Assembly (NCBI GenBank): GCA_003499525.1
Contig: DNTB01000012.1
Coordinates: forward strand, 1-64,000
Length of the DNA stretch: 64,000 bases
Source: Flavobacteriales bacterium
GTDB taxonomy: Bacteria > Bacteroidota > Bacteroidia > Flavobacteriales_G > Salibacteraceae
Direction: 5' to 3'
Shown here one piece after another: positions 1 to 8,117 of the stretch. A program made the translations under genes and the position numbers. Below the pieces are notes generated by a model. That model searched no databases, was not told the origin of the DNA, and worked only from the letters and a program-made list of their open reading frames with translations. Each line of letters opens with the position of its first letter. Position 1 is the stretch's first letter.

Positions 1-564
1 GCTGATATCTCTGTTTCGAAGTGCAAGCTGGATCGTATCGGGCAGCTTGAGTAGTCTTAAATAATTTGCAACAGCGGATCGGCTTTTGCTCACTTTTTGG
101 CCGAGCTCTTCATGTGTTAGCCCAAGCTCCTCCACCATTCGTTGAAAACTTTGGGCAATCTCAACCGGGTCCAGATCGTCTCGTTGGATGTTTTCGATCA
201 GTGCCAGTTCGAGCATACTGTCATCATCAGTCTCGCGAATATATGCTGGTATTTGCTCAAGTCCGGCCATCTCAGCTGCTCGCCATCGTCGCTCTCCTGA
301 AATTAGTTCATAGACTTTATCTGAGCGCTTTCTGACCGTTACGGGCTGGATGAGGCCAAATTGCTTTATTGAATGTGCGAGTTCATCAAGTGCGCTTTTG
401 TCAAAACTTTGACGGGGCTGCTTTGCATTGGGTTTAATGTGCTTTAAGCTAATCAGGCCTATCGGAGTTCGCGGTGTGTCGCTGGCCAGACTCTTTGAAG
501 AGCTGAGCTCGGATCCTTCAAGCAAGGCACTTAAGCCTTTGCCGAGCGCCTTTTTTTTACTCAT
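1..564 (-). CDS. parB: Chromosome-partitioning protein ParB (partial, C-terminus beyond left edge)
   Basis: ParB/Spo0J-family CTPase that loads at parS sites and works with ParA in chromosome segregation. About 188 residues are visible. They start MSKKKALGKGLSALL, typical of the family, followed by the ParB N-terminal domain with the GERRWRAAEMAG box. Next comes the helix-turn-helix stretch around KVSKSRSAVANYLRLL that reads parS. The C-terminal dimerisation domain lies outside the window. The ATG at 564 overlaps the parA stop by eight bases (ATGAGTAA), so the two genes are probably translationally coupled. I saw no consensus parS palindrome in the window. Confidence 0.93.
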   Translation of the reverse strand, partial: MSKKKALGKGLSALLEGSELSSSKSLASDTPRTPIGLISLKHIKPNAKQPRQSFDKSALDELAHSIKQFGLIQPVTVRKRSDKVYELISGERRWRAAEMAGLEQIPAYIRETDDDSMLELALIENIQRDDLDPVEIAQSFQRMVEELGLTHEELGQKVSKSRSAVANYLRLLKLPDTIQLALRNRDIS

Positions 565-1366
565 GTATCTCGATAATCTTCTGGTCCTGACTCAACTTTG
601 TCATGTTGTTTTTCTGAAGGATCTCCCGTGCCAGGTTCAAGTAGTTTATCGCTCCTTTGGAACTTGCATCATGCATGATGATCGTTTCGCCATGACTCGG
701 AGCTTCGCCAAGTCTCGTATTGCGATGAATAATAGTATCGAATACCAATTGATGGAAGTGCATTTGGACCTCTTCAACTACTTGATTTGCAAGACGTAAA
801 CGCTGATCGTACATAGTTAGCAACATACCTTCTATGCCCAACTCGGGGTTCAGCTTGTTTTGTACTATGTTGATTGTATTCAGCAATTTACCTAATCCCT
901 CAAGCGCAAAATATTCACATTGAACGGGGATAATAACGGAGTCTGCAGCAGTTAATGCGTTGACAGTAATCAAACCAAGAGAAGGGCTGCAATCGATCAG
1001 AATAAAATCATACTCTTCCTGCAACTTTTCCACCACAGAACTCATCATTTTTTCTCTGTTGGGTAGATCAATCATTTCAATTTCTGCGCCTACAAGATCT
1101 ATATGAGCAGGAATGAGGTCAAGGTTGGGACTTTTTGTCTTGAGTATGATTTCCTTTGGATCTTTTTCACCTACGATACACTCATAAATGCTGGAATTGA
1201 TATGCCGCGGATCAAAACCTAACCCTGACGTGGCATTTGCCTGAGGATCTGAATCTATTATCAGCGTTCTCTTATCCAATACTCCCAGACTGGCACCCAG
1301 ATTAATAGTCGTTGTGGTTTTTCCTACACCACCTTTTTGATTTGCTATCGCAACAATTTTTCCCAT
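557..1366 (-). CDS. parA: Chromosome-partitioning ATPase ParA (Soj)
   Basis: Deviant Walker-A ATPase of the ParA/Soj family (269 aa) that binds nucleoid DNA when ATP-loaded and moves ParB-parS complexes. The P-loop KGGVGKTT is at residues 11-18 with the signature lysine at 11. The Walker A' segment LIIDSDPQANATSGLG and the Walker B-like LIDCSPSLGLITVNAL follow. Length is typical of chromosomal Soj rather than of larger plasmid ParA proteins, and no N-terminal DNA-binding extension is present. It is the first gene of a parA-parB pair and diverges from the FMN reductase gene across a 161-base spacer. Confidence 0.95.
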   Translation of the reverse strand: MGKIVAIANQKGGVGKTTTTINLGASLGVLDKRTLIIDSDPQANATSGLGFDPRHINSSIYECIVGEKDPKEIILKTKSPNLDLIPAHIDLVGAEIEMIDLPNREKMMSSVVEKLQEEYDFILIDCSPSLGLITVNALTAADSVIIPVQCEYFALEGLGKLLNTINIVQNKLNPELGIEGMLLTMYDQRLRLANQVVEEVQMHFHQLVFDTIIHRNTRLGEAPSHGETIIMHDASSKGAINYLNLAREILQKNNMTKLSQDQKIIEIHE

Positions 1367-1527
1367 TCCGTTCTTTATTGACTGATTCGTTTTGATGAAG
1401 AACCGTCGAGAATCAAAAGTTGATACATTTGATAAGCCGAGGTTATCTGTCTAAAAGTATTACGAAAGTAAGCCAGGTAGGCTGATGCGAAAACCTGAAT
1501 TTTAAACATAAACCTGTTAAAACTGAC

Positions 1528-2052
1528 ATGATCTCTGTAATATCCGGCACGAACAGGCCTCATAACACTACATTAAAAATTGCACAACACTATTTTAACG
1601 TGTTGAAAAAACGCGATCAGGAGGTGAGTCTGCTCTCAATTCTCGATTTACCCCATGATTTTGCCTTTAATAATGATGTTTACGGAGAACGAAATGCTGA
1701 TTTTTCAAAAACAATCCGTGAACATATTGTACCAGCCGAGAAACTGGTAATAGTCTCACCCGAGTACAACGGAAGTTTTCCGGGGGTGTTGAAATCTTTT
1801 ATCGATGGAATATGGCCGGAAAATCTGAAAGGGAAAAAAGCAGCACTTGTTGGAGTTGCTTCCGGTCGTGCAGGCAACTTAAGAGGAATGGAACATATGA
1901 CCGGAATTTTACATTACTTGTCGGTTCATGTCCTTCCGATGAAGCTGGCCATTTCGAAAGTAGACAAGATAATCAACGATGAAGGTGAACTTACCGATGA
2001 AAAGGTACTGGGATTTATCGAACGTCAGGTGGATGCATTAATTGACTTTTAG
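1528..2052 (+). CDS. NADPH-dependent FMN reductase family protein
   Basis: Small flavodoxin-fold oxidoreductase (174 aa) of the NADPH-dependent FMN reductase/azoreductase-like family. The N-terminal strand MISVISGTNRPHNTT matches the family phosphate-binding loop for FMN. The SPEYNGSFPGVLKSFIDG segment near residues 78-95 is the conserved flavin-contacting loop. The physiological substrate (quinone, chromate or free flavin) cannot be told from sequence. Its 3' end overlaps the convergent nth gene by four bases. Confidence 0.85.
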   Translation: MISVISGTNRPHNTTLKIAQHYFNVLKKRDQEVSLLSILDLPHDFAFNNDVYGERNADFSKTIREHIVPAEKLVIVSPEYNGSFPGVLKSFIDGIWPENLKGKKAALVGVASGRAGNLRGMEHMTGILHYLSVHVLPMKLAISKVDKIINDEGELTDEKVLGFIERQVDALIDF

Positions 2053-2693
2053 AGCATATTCTTGATAAAAGATTTTCGTCCAACCATTTGTGTTATCACA
2101 TCTTTTTCAATACTGTACCCTCTGGCTGGAGCGTATTCTCTCGCGTAATAGATAATTTGCAGATGAAGCTTATTCCATAATTCTTGTGGAAAAAGTCGTT
2201 TGGCGTCTTCTTCAGTCTGTTCTACTGTTGTACCTGAACTTAATCCCCAGCGCCACATGGTTCGGTGTATGTGGGTGTCTACGGGAAAGGACGGTTCTCC
2301 GAAGGCCTGTGACATGACTACACTCGCAGTTTTGTGACCCACACCAGGCAGGGCTTCCAGTTGTTCGAAAGTATTGGGCACCATACCCCCGTGTTCGCTC
2401 ACAATTTTTTGACTTAAGGCTTTTATGTTCTTTGCTTTGGTTTGATAAAGGCCGCAACTTCTAATAAAGTTCTGAATTTCGCGTAATTCCATGGATGCCA
2501 TAGCCCGAGCGTTGGAAGCTCTTTTAAACAAGGCCGGAGTTATTTGGTTGACTCTGTCATCCTTGCATTGGGCTGAAAGCAGCACGGCAATAAGCAGTGT
2601 AAAGGGGTCTTCATGATGAAGCGGAATAGGAACTTCGGGATAAAGCTCTTCAAGCTTTTTTATAATGAATTCAACTTTTTCACTCTTGGTCAT
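2049..2693 (-). CDS. nth: Endonuclease III-like DNA glycosylase lacking the Fe-S cluster cysteines
   Basis: Base-excision repair glycosylase/AP lyase of the HhH-GPD superfamily (214 aa). The helix-hairpin-helix LPGVGHKTA has the catalytic lysine at residue 121, and PVDTHIHR has the catalytic aspartate at 139; these match E. coli Nth Lys120 and Asp138. The usual C-terminal CX6CX2CX5C cluster is absent: the aligned segment reads YYAREYAPARGYSIEKD and has no cysteine. The enzyme should still fold and cut, but without a 4Fe-4S cluster. It follows yjbQ after a one-base gap, probably in the same transcript. Confidence 0.92.
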   Translation of the reverse strand: MTKSEKVEFIIKKLEELYPEVPIPLHHEDPFTLLIAVLLSAQCKDDRVNQITPALFKRASNARAMASMELREIQNFIRSCGLYQTKAKNIKALSQKIVSEHGGMVPNTFEQLEALPGVGHKTASVVMSQAFGEPSFPVDTHIHRTMWRWGLSSGTTVEQTEEDAKRLFPQELWNKLHLQIIYYAREYAPARGYSIEKDVITQMVGRKSFIKNML

Positions 2694-2694
2694 G

Positions 2695-3105
2695 TCAGCT
2701 GTATTGAGTTACCAGAATTCTTCGAGATCCTCCATGATTCCTGAACTCATAGAAATAGATTCCCTGCCATGTTCCCATACACAAAGTTTTTTTGGTTATA
2801 GGTATGGTTATTTGATGGCCTATCATCGCAGATTTAATATGACCAGGCATGTCGTCAGATCCTTCCTGAACATGTTTGAAATGCTCCTGATTCTCCGGAA
2901 CCATATTCTCAAGTGAATGGTGCATATCGCTTCTCACATTTGGGTCTGCATTTTCATTGAGCCCTAAGGAGGCCGATGTATGAAGTAGAAATAAATGAAT
3001 GAGCCCCTGATCTGGTAATTCTTTAAGTTGCCGTTCAATTTCCCCGGTTACCAGATGAATACCTCGTTCTTTGGGCATCAGGCTTATTTCATATTGCTGA
3101 ATCAT
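2695..3105 (-). CDS. yjbQ: YjbQ family (UPF0047) protein
   Basis: Compact beta-rich protein (136 aa) of the YjbQ/UPF0047 family, sometimes annotated as secondary thiamine-phosphate synthase because some members complement thiE loss; the true cellular role is uncertain. Conserved blocks are HTSASLGLNENADPNVRSDM, then DDMPGHIKSAMIG, then LCMGTWQGIYFYEFR. Together they form the putative metal/anion site (His, Asp, His). It is the upstream gene of a yjbQ-nth pair. Confidence 0.88.
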   Translation of the reverse strand: MIQQYEISLMPKERGIHLVTGEIERQLKELPDQGLIHLFLLHTSASLGLNENADPNVRSDMHHSLENMVPENQEHFKHVQEGSDDMPGHIKSAMIGHQITIPITKKTLCMGTWQGIYFYEFRNHGGSRRILVTQYS

Positions 3106-3228
3106 GAATAATTTATTTGTAAAGTTATGATTATCAGGTTATTGCATTTCAAATATTTGAATTTACAATTCAAATGGTTTATTCAACAGTTGGCATATAA
3201 TGTAGTTCAACACCCGTGACAGTCGTGG

Positions 3229-3236
3229 TACGTTTG
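3229..3236 (+). promoter_or_regulatory. Putative Bacteroidota -7 box (TAnnTTTG) for the broken repeat protein
   Basis: TACGTTTG matches TAnnTTTG exactly and lies about 35 bases before the ATG at 3271. I found no clear -33 TTG element, so this is a moderate call. Confidence 0.4.
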
Positions 3237-3270
3237 GCTTGTGAAATTAATAATCAAAAAAAAATCAGTC

Positions 3271-3738
3271 ATGTCACAAAACTCAAAACTTAACGGAATC
3301 GCACTAGCAGGATTGCTGCTTTTAGGAACAACATTCTCATCTTTTGCCTCTTTACCAGAAGGAAAGGAAAATGAGAAATCATCTAACGTAGAAATGAAGG
3401 TACAGGTAATTAATCAGAACGGTGAAATCGTATTGACCGATGTCGTTGCCGAGAATGACCCCATCCTTCAGTACAATATGTAAAACTTACCTGAAGGTGA
3501 GTACAGTATTGAAGTAATTCAAGGTGATAAAGTTATCAATACAACTTCGGTCGTGAGGAAACCTGCCAAAAACGGAGTTACTGTTGAATTCTATAACAGC
3601 AGAGGACAGATTGTTATGTCGAAAACGGGAACAGCTGGCAACTTATCCTACGACCTCGAAGGGTTACCAAAAGACGAATACAGCATTGTTATCTATAACG
3701 GTGAGGAGATCGTAAACAAGGCGAAAATTAAGAATTAG
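3271..3738 (+). pseudogene. Small secreted repeat protein interrupted by an in-frame TAA
   Basis: A signal peptide (MSQNSKLNGIALAGLLLLG...SSFAS) is followed by two tandem beta-sandwich-like repeats, resembling small secreted Bacteroidota proteins of the DUF3244 type. Frame 1 is open from 3271 to 3738 except for one TAA at 3481-3483. Repeat 1 reads LQYNM-stop-NLPEGEYSI and repeat 2 reads LSYDLEGLPKDEYSI, so the stop falls where repeat 2 has glutamate; one substitution (for example GAA to TAA) explains it. Codons on both sides look intact, so the break is recent or a sequencing error. A GTG at 3241 would add ten residues, but the ATG at 3271 gives a better signal peptide. Confidence 0.8.
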
Positions 3739-3771
3739 CACCTGTTGTGATAGCATACAAAGCAGGAATGG

Positions 3772-3796
3772 AACCCCGGTATTGCCGGGGTTTTTT
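3772..3796 (+). terminator. Intrinsic terminator after the repeat protein
   Basis: CCCCGG-TATTG-CCGGGG stem-loop (3774-3790) followed by six T residues; flanking AA/TT extends the stem. Confidence 0.88.
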
Positions 3797-3834
3797 GTTG
3801 TTTGGTATACCGTATTGTGGAGTAGTATTGCAGG

Positions 3835-4485
3835 ATGTTTTACGGATTGATAAAAGAGACTAAAGAGCAGCTTCCGAATGAAGAAGTGCTCAACTACTAT
3901 ACGCACCTTATTGGAGCCTTTTTAGCAATAATTGCAGCTGTTATGTTATGGGTGAAATCATTTGGGCAGGGCAATTTGGCCGTCATTTCGGCGATTGTTT
4001 ACGGACTGAGTTTGATTGCTTTGCTAGGCTCTTCGGCTATCTACCACCGGGAAAGGGACCCGCTGAAAAAGAAAAAACTTCGCATTCTTGATCATGCCAG
4101 CATATTTCTGCTCATTGGAGGAACCTATACGCCATTGACCTTGTTAGTATTAGATCAACCAAAAGGTTTGATCTATTTCAGCCTGGAATGGGGAATGGCG
4201 ATAATAGGGATCATTTTGAAACTCTTCTTTACCGGAAAGTTTCAGGTATTAAGCCTGGCACTTTACCTGATTATGGGATGGTTGATCATTTTCGATTTTG
4301 CTGAAATAGCTAATAAGGTTACTAATGACGGGTTAGAGCTGATCATTTTTGGTGGTATCGCGTACACATTAGGAGCTGTTTTCTACGCCTTCAAAAGACT
4401 TCGGTTTTCACATTCTATTTGGCACCTATTTGTCCTTGCCGGTGCATTTTTGCATTATTGGTTTGTGTATAATTTCACCCTATGA
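3835..4485 (+). CDS. Hemolysin III / PAQR-family membrane protein
   Basis: Seven-helix membrane protein (216 aa) of the hemolysin III (YqfA/PAQR-like) family. Signature pieces are NYYTHLIGAFLA at the start, GSSAIYHR, LDHASIFLLIGGTYTPL and the C-terminal HLFVLAGAFLHYW. The conserved Ser/His/Asp/His residues form the metal-binding site of the superfamily. True haemolytic activity is doubtful for most bacterial members; a lipid or membrane-homeostasis role is more likely. Its stop overlaps the arfB start (ATGA), so the two are cotranscribed. Confidence 0.9.
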   Translation: MFYGLIKETKEQLPNEEVLNYYTHLIGAFLAIIAAVMLWVKSFGQGNLAVISAIVYGLSLIALLGSSAIYHRERDPLKKKKLRILDHASIFLLIGGTYTPLTLLVLDQPKGLIYFSLEWGMAIIGIILKLFFTGKFQVLSLALYLIMGWLIIFDFAEIANKVTNDGLELIIFGGIAYTLGAVFYAFKRLRFSHSIWHLFVLAGAFLHYWFVYNFTL

Positions 4486-4907
4486 GTTTTCATGATTTAT
4501 CTCCGGACTCCATTCCTGAGAAGGATTTTGAATTGAAGTTTTCTCGCAGTTCAGGGCCCGGAGGACAGCATGCAAATAAAGTTTCAACAAGGGTTTCTCT
4601 AGTTTTTAAGCTGTGCCAAACCGAAATTTTGAAGGAAGAAGAGAAAGACCGAATAAGGGAAAAGTATGCAGGATATATAGATAAGGATGGTAACCTGCAT
4701 CTTACGGAATCCTCCACCAGGAGCCAGTTTAGAAATAAGAAATTAGTTCTTGTTAAACTTGCAGAACTCCTGAATGAATCCAGGAAAAAGAAAAAGCATA
4801 GAAAACCTACGAAACCCTCCGCTGCGGCAAAAAGACGTCGGCTGGATCAAAAAAAGAGAAGGTCGATCATAAAAACAAACAGAAAATGGAAGAACGTAGC
4901 AGAATAA
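4482..4907 (+). CDS. arfB: Alternative ribosome-rescue peptidyl-tRNA hydrolase ArfB (YaeJ)
   Basis: Release-factor-like rescue protein (141 aa) that hydrolyses peptidyl-tRNA on ribosomes stalled without a stop codon. The catalytic GGQ is at residues 27-29 within SSGPGGQHANKVSTRV. The C-terminus is strongly basic (KKKKHRKPTKPS..KRRRLDQKKRR), as expected for the tail that enters the empty mRNA channel. There is no codon-recognition domain, which separates it from RF1 and RF2. The start overlaps the hemolysin III-like gene by four bases, and the 3' end overlaps the next gene by 22 bases. Confidence 0.94.
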   Translation: MSFHDLSPDSIPEKDFELKFSRSSGPGGQHANKVSTRVSLVFKLCQTEILKEEEKDRIREKYAGYIDKDGNLHLTESSTRSQFRNKKLVLVKLAELLNESRKKKKHRKPTKPSAAAKRRRLDQKKRRSIIKTNRKWKNVAE

Positions 4908-5845
4908 AGAGCATACTGGAAAGAATGGTAGTCATGTCCTTGCTCTTGGGGTTCTTAATTACGACCCGTGCTCAAACTGTCATTGAAAATAGCTCCTTCG
5001 AAGATTGGGAAAACAGCGGTTTGATTGAAGAGCCGGTTAACTGGAATTCAGTTCAGACTGGAATACCTGAGTTCCTAGCTTCAAATGCACCAAAAGTTTT
5101 ATTCAAGAGCACAGATGCGTTTGGTGGAGCCTTTTCCATTCGAATAAGAACGACACAGGCAGGAATAATTACTACTAATGGATATGCGACGAATGGATTG
5201 ATGAACCTGAGCACCAACAGCGACAGCATATTTACCCAAACAGACTTATCCGAAAGCGGATTGAATACTCCATTTACCGGAAGACCGGATAGTTTAAGTG
5301 GCTATTTCAGGTTTAGCACTCAGAGCAACGGAACTGCAAGAATTCGGGCAGCGGTGCACACGGGGATCGCTCGTATTCCTGATACACAAGTACCTATTGG
5401 TTCTGCCGATACCATATTTAGCATTAATGACACGACCAACTTCTGGACTCGGTTTTCAGTTCCTTTTAATTATTCATCCACCGACATACCGGAGTATCTT
5501 CTTTTATTGATCAATACTGGCCCTGAGAGCAATCCAGAATTAGGTACCACATTGGATGTAGATGAGCTTGAATTAATCTATAGCATTTCTTCATTAGAAG
5601 CAGGAATCTCAACGAGTGATTTTAGTATTGGGGCCTTAGCTAATCAGATTGTTATTCGATTTGGAACAAAGTCATTTCAAGGCAATTTTGAATATGAAAT
5701 ATTCACTGTTACTGGACAGAAGCTGGATGTTCGAGTGGAAGAGTATAAAAGCGAAACAAGACTAACAGACATACCCTCAGGCCCGTGCATACTAAGAATG
5801 GTTTCAGGCGATCGGGTCTTCTCAAAAACAATTGTAGTGCTCTAA
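4886..5845 (+). CDS. Secreted protein with T9SS C-terminal sorting domain
   Basis: Unrecognised extracellular protein (319 aa). A hydrophobic leader (VVMSLLLGFLITTRAQT) ends in AQT, a common Bacteroidota signal-peptidase I site. The body begins VIENSSFEDWENSG, typical of secreted carbohydrate-binding-like beta-sandwich domains in this phylum. The last ~80 residues (NQIVIRFGT...FEYEIFTVTGQKL...DIPSGPCILRM) form a type A T9SS sorting domain, so it is predicted to cross the outer membrane. The first ATG lies inside arfB; the ATG at 4925 (MVVMS) gives a shorter, more standard signal peptide and may be the true start. Confidence 0.78.
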   Translation: MEERSRIKSILERMVVMSLLLGFLITTRAQTVIENSSFEDWENSGLIEEPVNWNSVQTGIPEFLASNAPKVLFKSTDAFGGAFSIRIRTTQAGIITTNGYATNGLMNLSTNSDSIFTQTDLSESGLNTPFTGRPDSLSGYFRFSTQSNGTARIRAAVHTGIARIPDTQVPIGSADTIFSINDTTNFWTRFSVPFNYSSTDIPEYLLLLINTGPESNPELGTTLDVDELELIYSISSLEAGISTSDFSIGALANQIVIRFGTKSFQGNFEYEIFTVTGQKLDVRVEEYKSETRLTDIPSGPCILRMVSGDRVFSKTIVVL

Positions 5846-6444
5846 TAGACGATAAACTTTCTTTTCAACTGGAAGCCATCCGGACCACTTGCATACAATA
5901 TATATGTGCCACTTTCAAATTTTGAAACATCCAGACGCATGTTGGATGAGTTAAGGTTAAAATTTCCCATCAGTTTACCCATAGTATCATAAATAAAAAG
6001 CTCGTAGCCGATTAAATTATCTATGAGGACTTGCACATTGAGCGTATTGTTTGTTGGAACAGGCCCTATGAGCATTTTTGTATCAGGAGATTCGGGCACA
6101 TACTCGGACAAGTGATGAGTGGGGTTGAAACCAAGAATAAGCTGATAATAATTAACTACACCGGGGGATGCGTTTGAGTCAATGATGGTGTAAGTGACAC
6201 TGCGGTCTTCCTCGCCACATATACCCGGATCGACAAATACCTCGGAATATTCAGTACTGAGCGTATCCGTTGTTCTCAAGAGTTTGAGCCCAAGGCAAAA
6301 ATTTCCGGGTTTGATCGTCCATGAGACAAAGACACCTTCTTTTAATAGTCTGGAATCGAAAGAAGAAAGTATAGTTGCCCCATCCTGAGCTAAGACAGAT
6401 GAGGAAAAAAGCCAGAACCCCAGAATGAAAAGTACTCTGTACAT
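5842..6444 (-). CDS. Small secreted protein with T9SS sorting domain
   Basis: A 200-residue exported protein: signal peptide MYRVLFILGFWLFSSSVLAQ, a fibronectin-III-like middle (SWTIKPGNFCLGLKLLRT...YYQLILGFNP), and a type A T9SS C-terminal domain (VPTNNTLNVQV...YELFIYDTMGKLMG...FESGTYILYASG). The middle resembles the Fn3-like module often next to such domains. No catalytic motif is visible; it may be an adhesin-like or surface-display protein. It converges on the preceding gene with a four-base overlap. Confidence 0.8.
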   Translation of the reverse strand: MYRVLFILGFWLFSSSVLAQDGATILSSFDSRLLKEGVFVSWTIKPGNFCLGLKLLRTTDTLSTEYSEVFVDPGICGEEDRSVTYTIIDSNASPGVVNYYQLILGFNPTHHLSEYVPESPDTKMLIGPVPTNNTLNVQVLIDNLIGYELFIYDTMGKLMGNFNLNSSNMRLDVSKFESGTYILYASGPDGFQLKRKFIVY

Positions 6445-6499
6445 ACTACAAATAACAACATTTTGCCCTTAGAGGTTTGTTCTCTAAACGACAGAAAGG

Positions 6500-7186
6500 T
6501 CAGTATTTTACTGTGAATATATCCCAAATACCTTTCGGATGTGGTGCAAATATTTTTAGGTACTCCTTTTTAACTGGGTGTACAAAACCTATTTCATTGG
6601 CATGAAGATCTATAGACCCGTCCTGGTTGCTTCGTTTGGAGCCATATTTCAAATCTCCCTTTATCGGGAGGCCTAGGTTTGAAAGTTGTGCCCTAATCTG
6701 ATGATGTCTACCGGTCATTATTTTCAACTTCAGGAGTTGATACCTATCTGATTTATCCAGGGTTTCCACATGGGTTATGCCTTCTTTGTAACCTTCTTTT
6801 GGAGTTTCGGAGACATAGGATTTGTTTTGTTTTTCGTTCTTTTTCAGAAAATTTCTGATCATTTCCGGAATCTCTATTTCTGGGGATTTTGGCACAATGG
6901 CCAGATAAGATTTATCAATTTTTTTTTCTTTAAAAGACTGACTCATCCTGCTTGCTGCCTTGCTGGTTCTTGCGAAGATTACTACTCCGGAGGTAGGTCG
7001 GTCGATGCGATGGAGAACTCCCAAATAGACATTTCCTGGCTTATTGTACTTTCTTTTCAGGTAGTACTTAATGCTATCGCTCAGTGGAGTATCTCCGGTT
7101 TTGTCGCCCTGGACCAGCTCGCCGGGCAGTTTATTTACGGCTATGAGATGATTGTCTTCAAAAAGTATACGGTCCTGAAGTGCCAA
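6500..7186 (-). CDS. RluA-family RNA pseudouridine synthase
   Basis: Single-domain pseudouridine synthase (228 aa) of the RluA/RluD family without an N-terminal S4 domain. Motif II, LHRIDRPTSGVVIFARTSKA, carries the catalytic aspartate; IMTGRHHQIRAQLSNLGLPI is the conserved substrate-binding loop. The RNA target cannot be assigned. No ATG precedes the conserved N-terminus LQDRILFEDNHLIAVNK; the start is TTG at 7186, three bases after the panB stop, which suggests translational coupling. Confidence 0.9.
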   Translation of the reverse strand: MALQDRILFEDNHLIAVNKLPGELVQGDKTGDTPLSDSIKYYLKRKYNKPGNVYLGVLHRIDRPTSGVVIFARTSKAASRMSQSFKEKKIDKSYLAIVPKSPEIEIPEMIRNFLKKNEKQNKSYVSETPKEGYKEGITHVETLDKSDRYQLLKLKIMTGRHHQIRAQLSNLGLPIKGDLKYGSKRSNQDGSIDLHANEIGFVHPVKKEYLKIFAPHPKGIWDIFTVKY

Positions 7187-7189
7187 AAT

Positions 7190-8026
7190 CTACTTGTAAG
7201 ATTCTTCCTTGGAAGGGAAATCTCGCTTTTTGATGTCCGAAATGTACTCTTCTACGGAACCCAATATTTGCTCAAACAGATTGTTGTAGCGTCGAAGAAA
7301 TCTCGGTGAAAAATCGATATTCAAACCCAGCATATCATGCAATACGAGTACCTGCCCATCTACGTCCGGGCCTGCTCCAATACCGATTACAGGGATTTCA
7401 ACGCTTTCTGCCACGCTTTTTGCCAAGGCAGCAGGGACCTTTTCCAGAACAATTCCAAAACAACCTGAATCTTCCAGCATACGTGCATCTTCTAAAAGTT
7501 TTTGCGCTTCTTCAGTCTCCTTGGCTCTTACACTGTAAGTCCCGAATTTATAGATGGATTGTGGTGTCAGACCAAGATGTCCCATTACCGGAATTCCGGC
7601 AGATAAAATCCGATCTACTGATTCTTTTATCTCGCGGCCACCTTCCATTTTTATGGCATGACCGCCTGCTTCCTTCATAATCCTGATGGACGATTCTAAA
7701 GCGATTTTCGAATTTCCCTGATAGGTTCCAAATGGCAGGTCTACAACCACAAAACAGTTTTCGATGGCCCGGATAACAGAGGCGGCGTGATAAATCATCT
7801 GGTCCAGGGTGATGGGCAGAGTAGTTTCGTGTCCGGCCATCACGTTTGAAGCAGAATCGCCCACCAAAATGACATCAATTCCTGCTTTGTCCAAAATCTT
7901 AGCCATGGAGTAATCGTATGCTGTCAACATGGATATTTTTTCGCCATGTTGTTTCATGGCTTTCAGCACATGAGTCGTGATTTTTTTGGCAGTACTGCTT
8001 ACGGGTTTGAGGTCTTTTGAAACCAT
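7190..8026 (-). CDS. panB: 3-methyl-2-oxobutanoate hydroxymethyltransferase PanB
   Basis: First committed enzyme of pantothenate (and so CoA) synthesis. It transfers a hydroxymethyl group from methylene-tetrahydrofolate to alpha-ketoisovalerate. The 278-residue length is normal. Family blocks are SMLTAYDYSMAKILDKAGI, VILVGDSASNVMAGHETTLP (Mg2+-binding Asp), VVVDLPFGTYQ, AIKMEGG and PVMGHLGLTPQS. The C-terminal IPVIGIGAGPDVDGQVLV is also present. It is upstream gene of a panB-rluA-like pair. Confidence 0.96.
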   Translation of the reverse strand: MVSKDLKPVSSTAKKITTHVLKAMKQHGEKISMLTAYDYSMAKILDKAGIDVILVGDSASNVMAGHETTLPITLDQMIYHAASVIRAIENCFVVVDLPFGTYQGNSKIALESSIRIMKEAGGHAIKMEGGREIKESVDRILSAGIPVMGHLGLTPQSIYKFGTYSVRAKETEEAQKLLEDARMLEDSGCFGIVLEKVPAALAKSVAESVEIPVIGIGAGPDVDGQVLVLHDMLGLNIDFSPRFLRRYNNLFEQILGSVEEYISDIKKRDFPSKEESYK

Positions 8027-8117
8027 TCCAGCGTTAATTTTATTACCGACGGTATGCCATGAAGTCCATTTAATGGTATTTTAGCCGTCTTTTGAATCGA
8101 CGAAAGTAAAACATCAC

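Noticed and set aside
557..1366. parS site near parAB
   Set aside because: No sequence close to the consensus GTTTCACGTGAAAC palindrome was found by reading the region.
6770..7309. 179-residue plus-strand frame
   Set aside because: Antisense to the RluA-type gene and the end of panB; Phe-rich low-quality protein with no motif.
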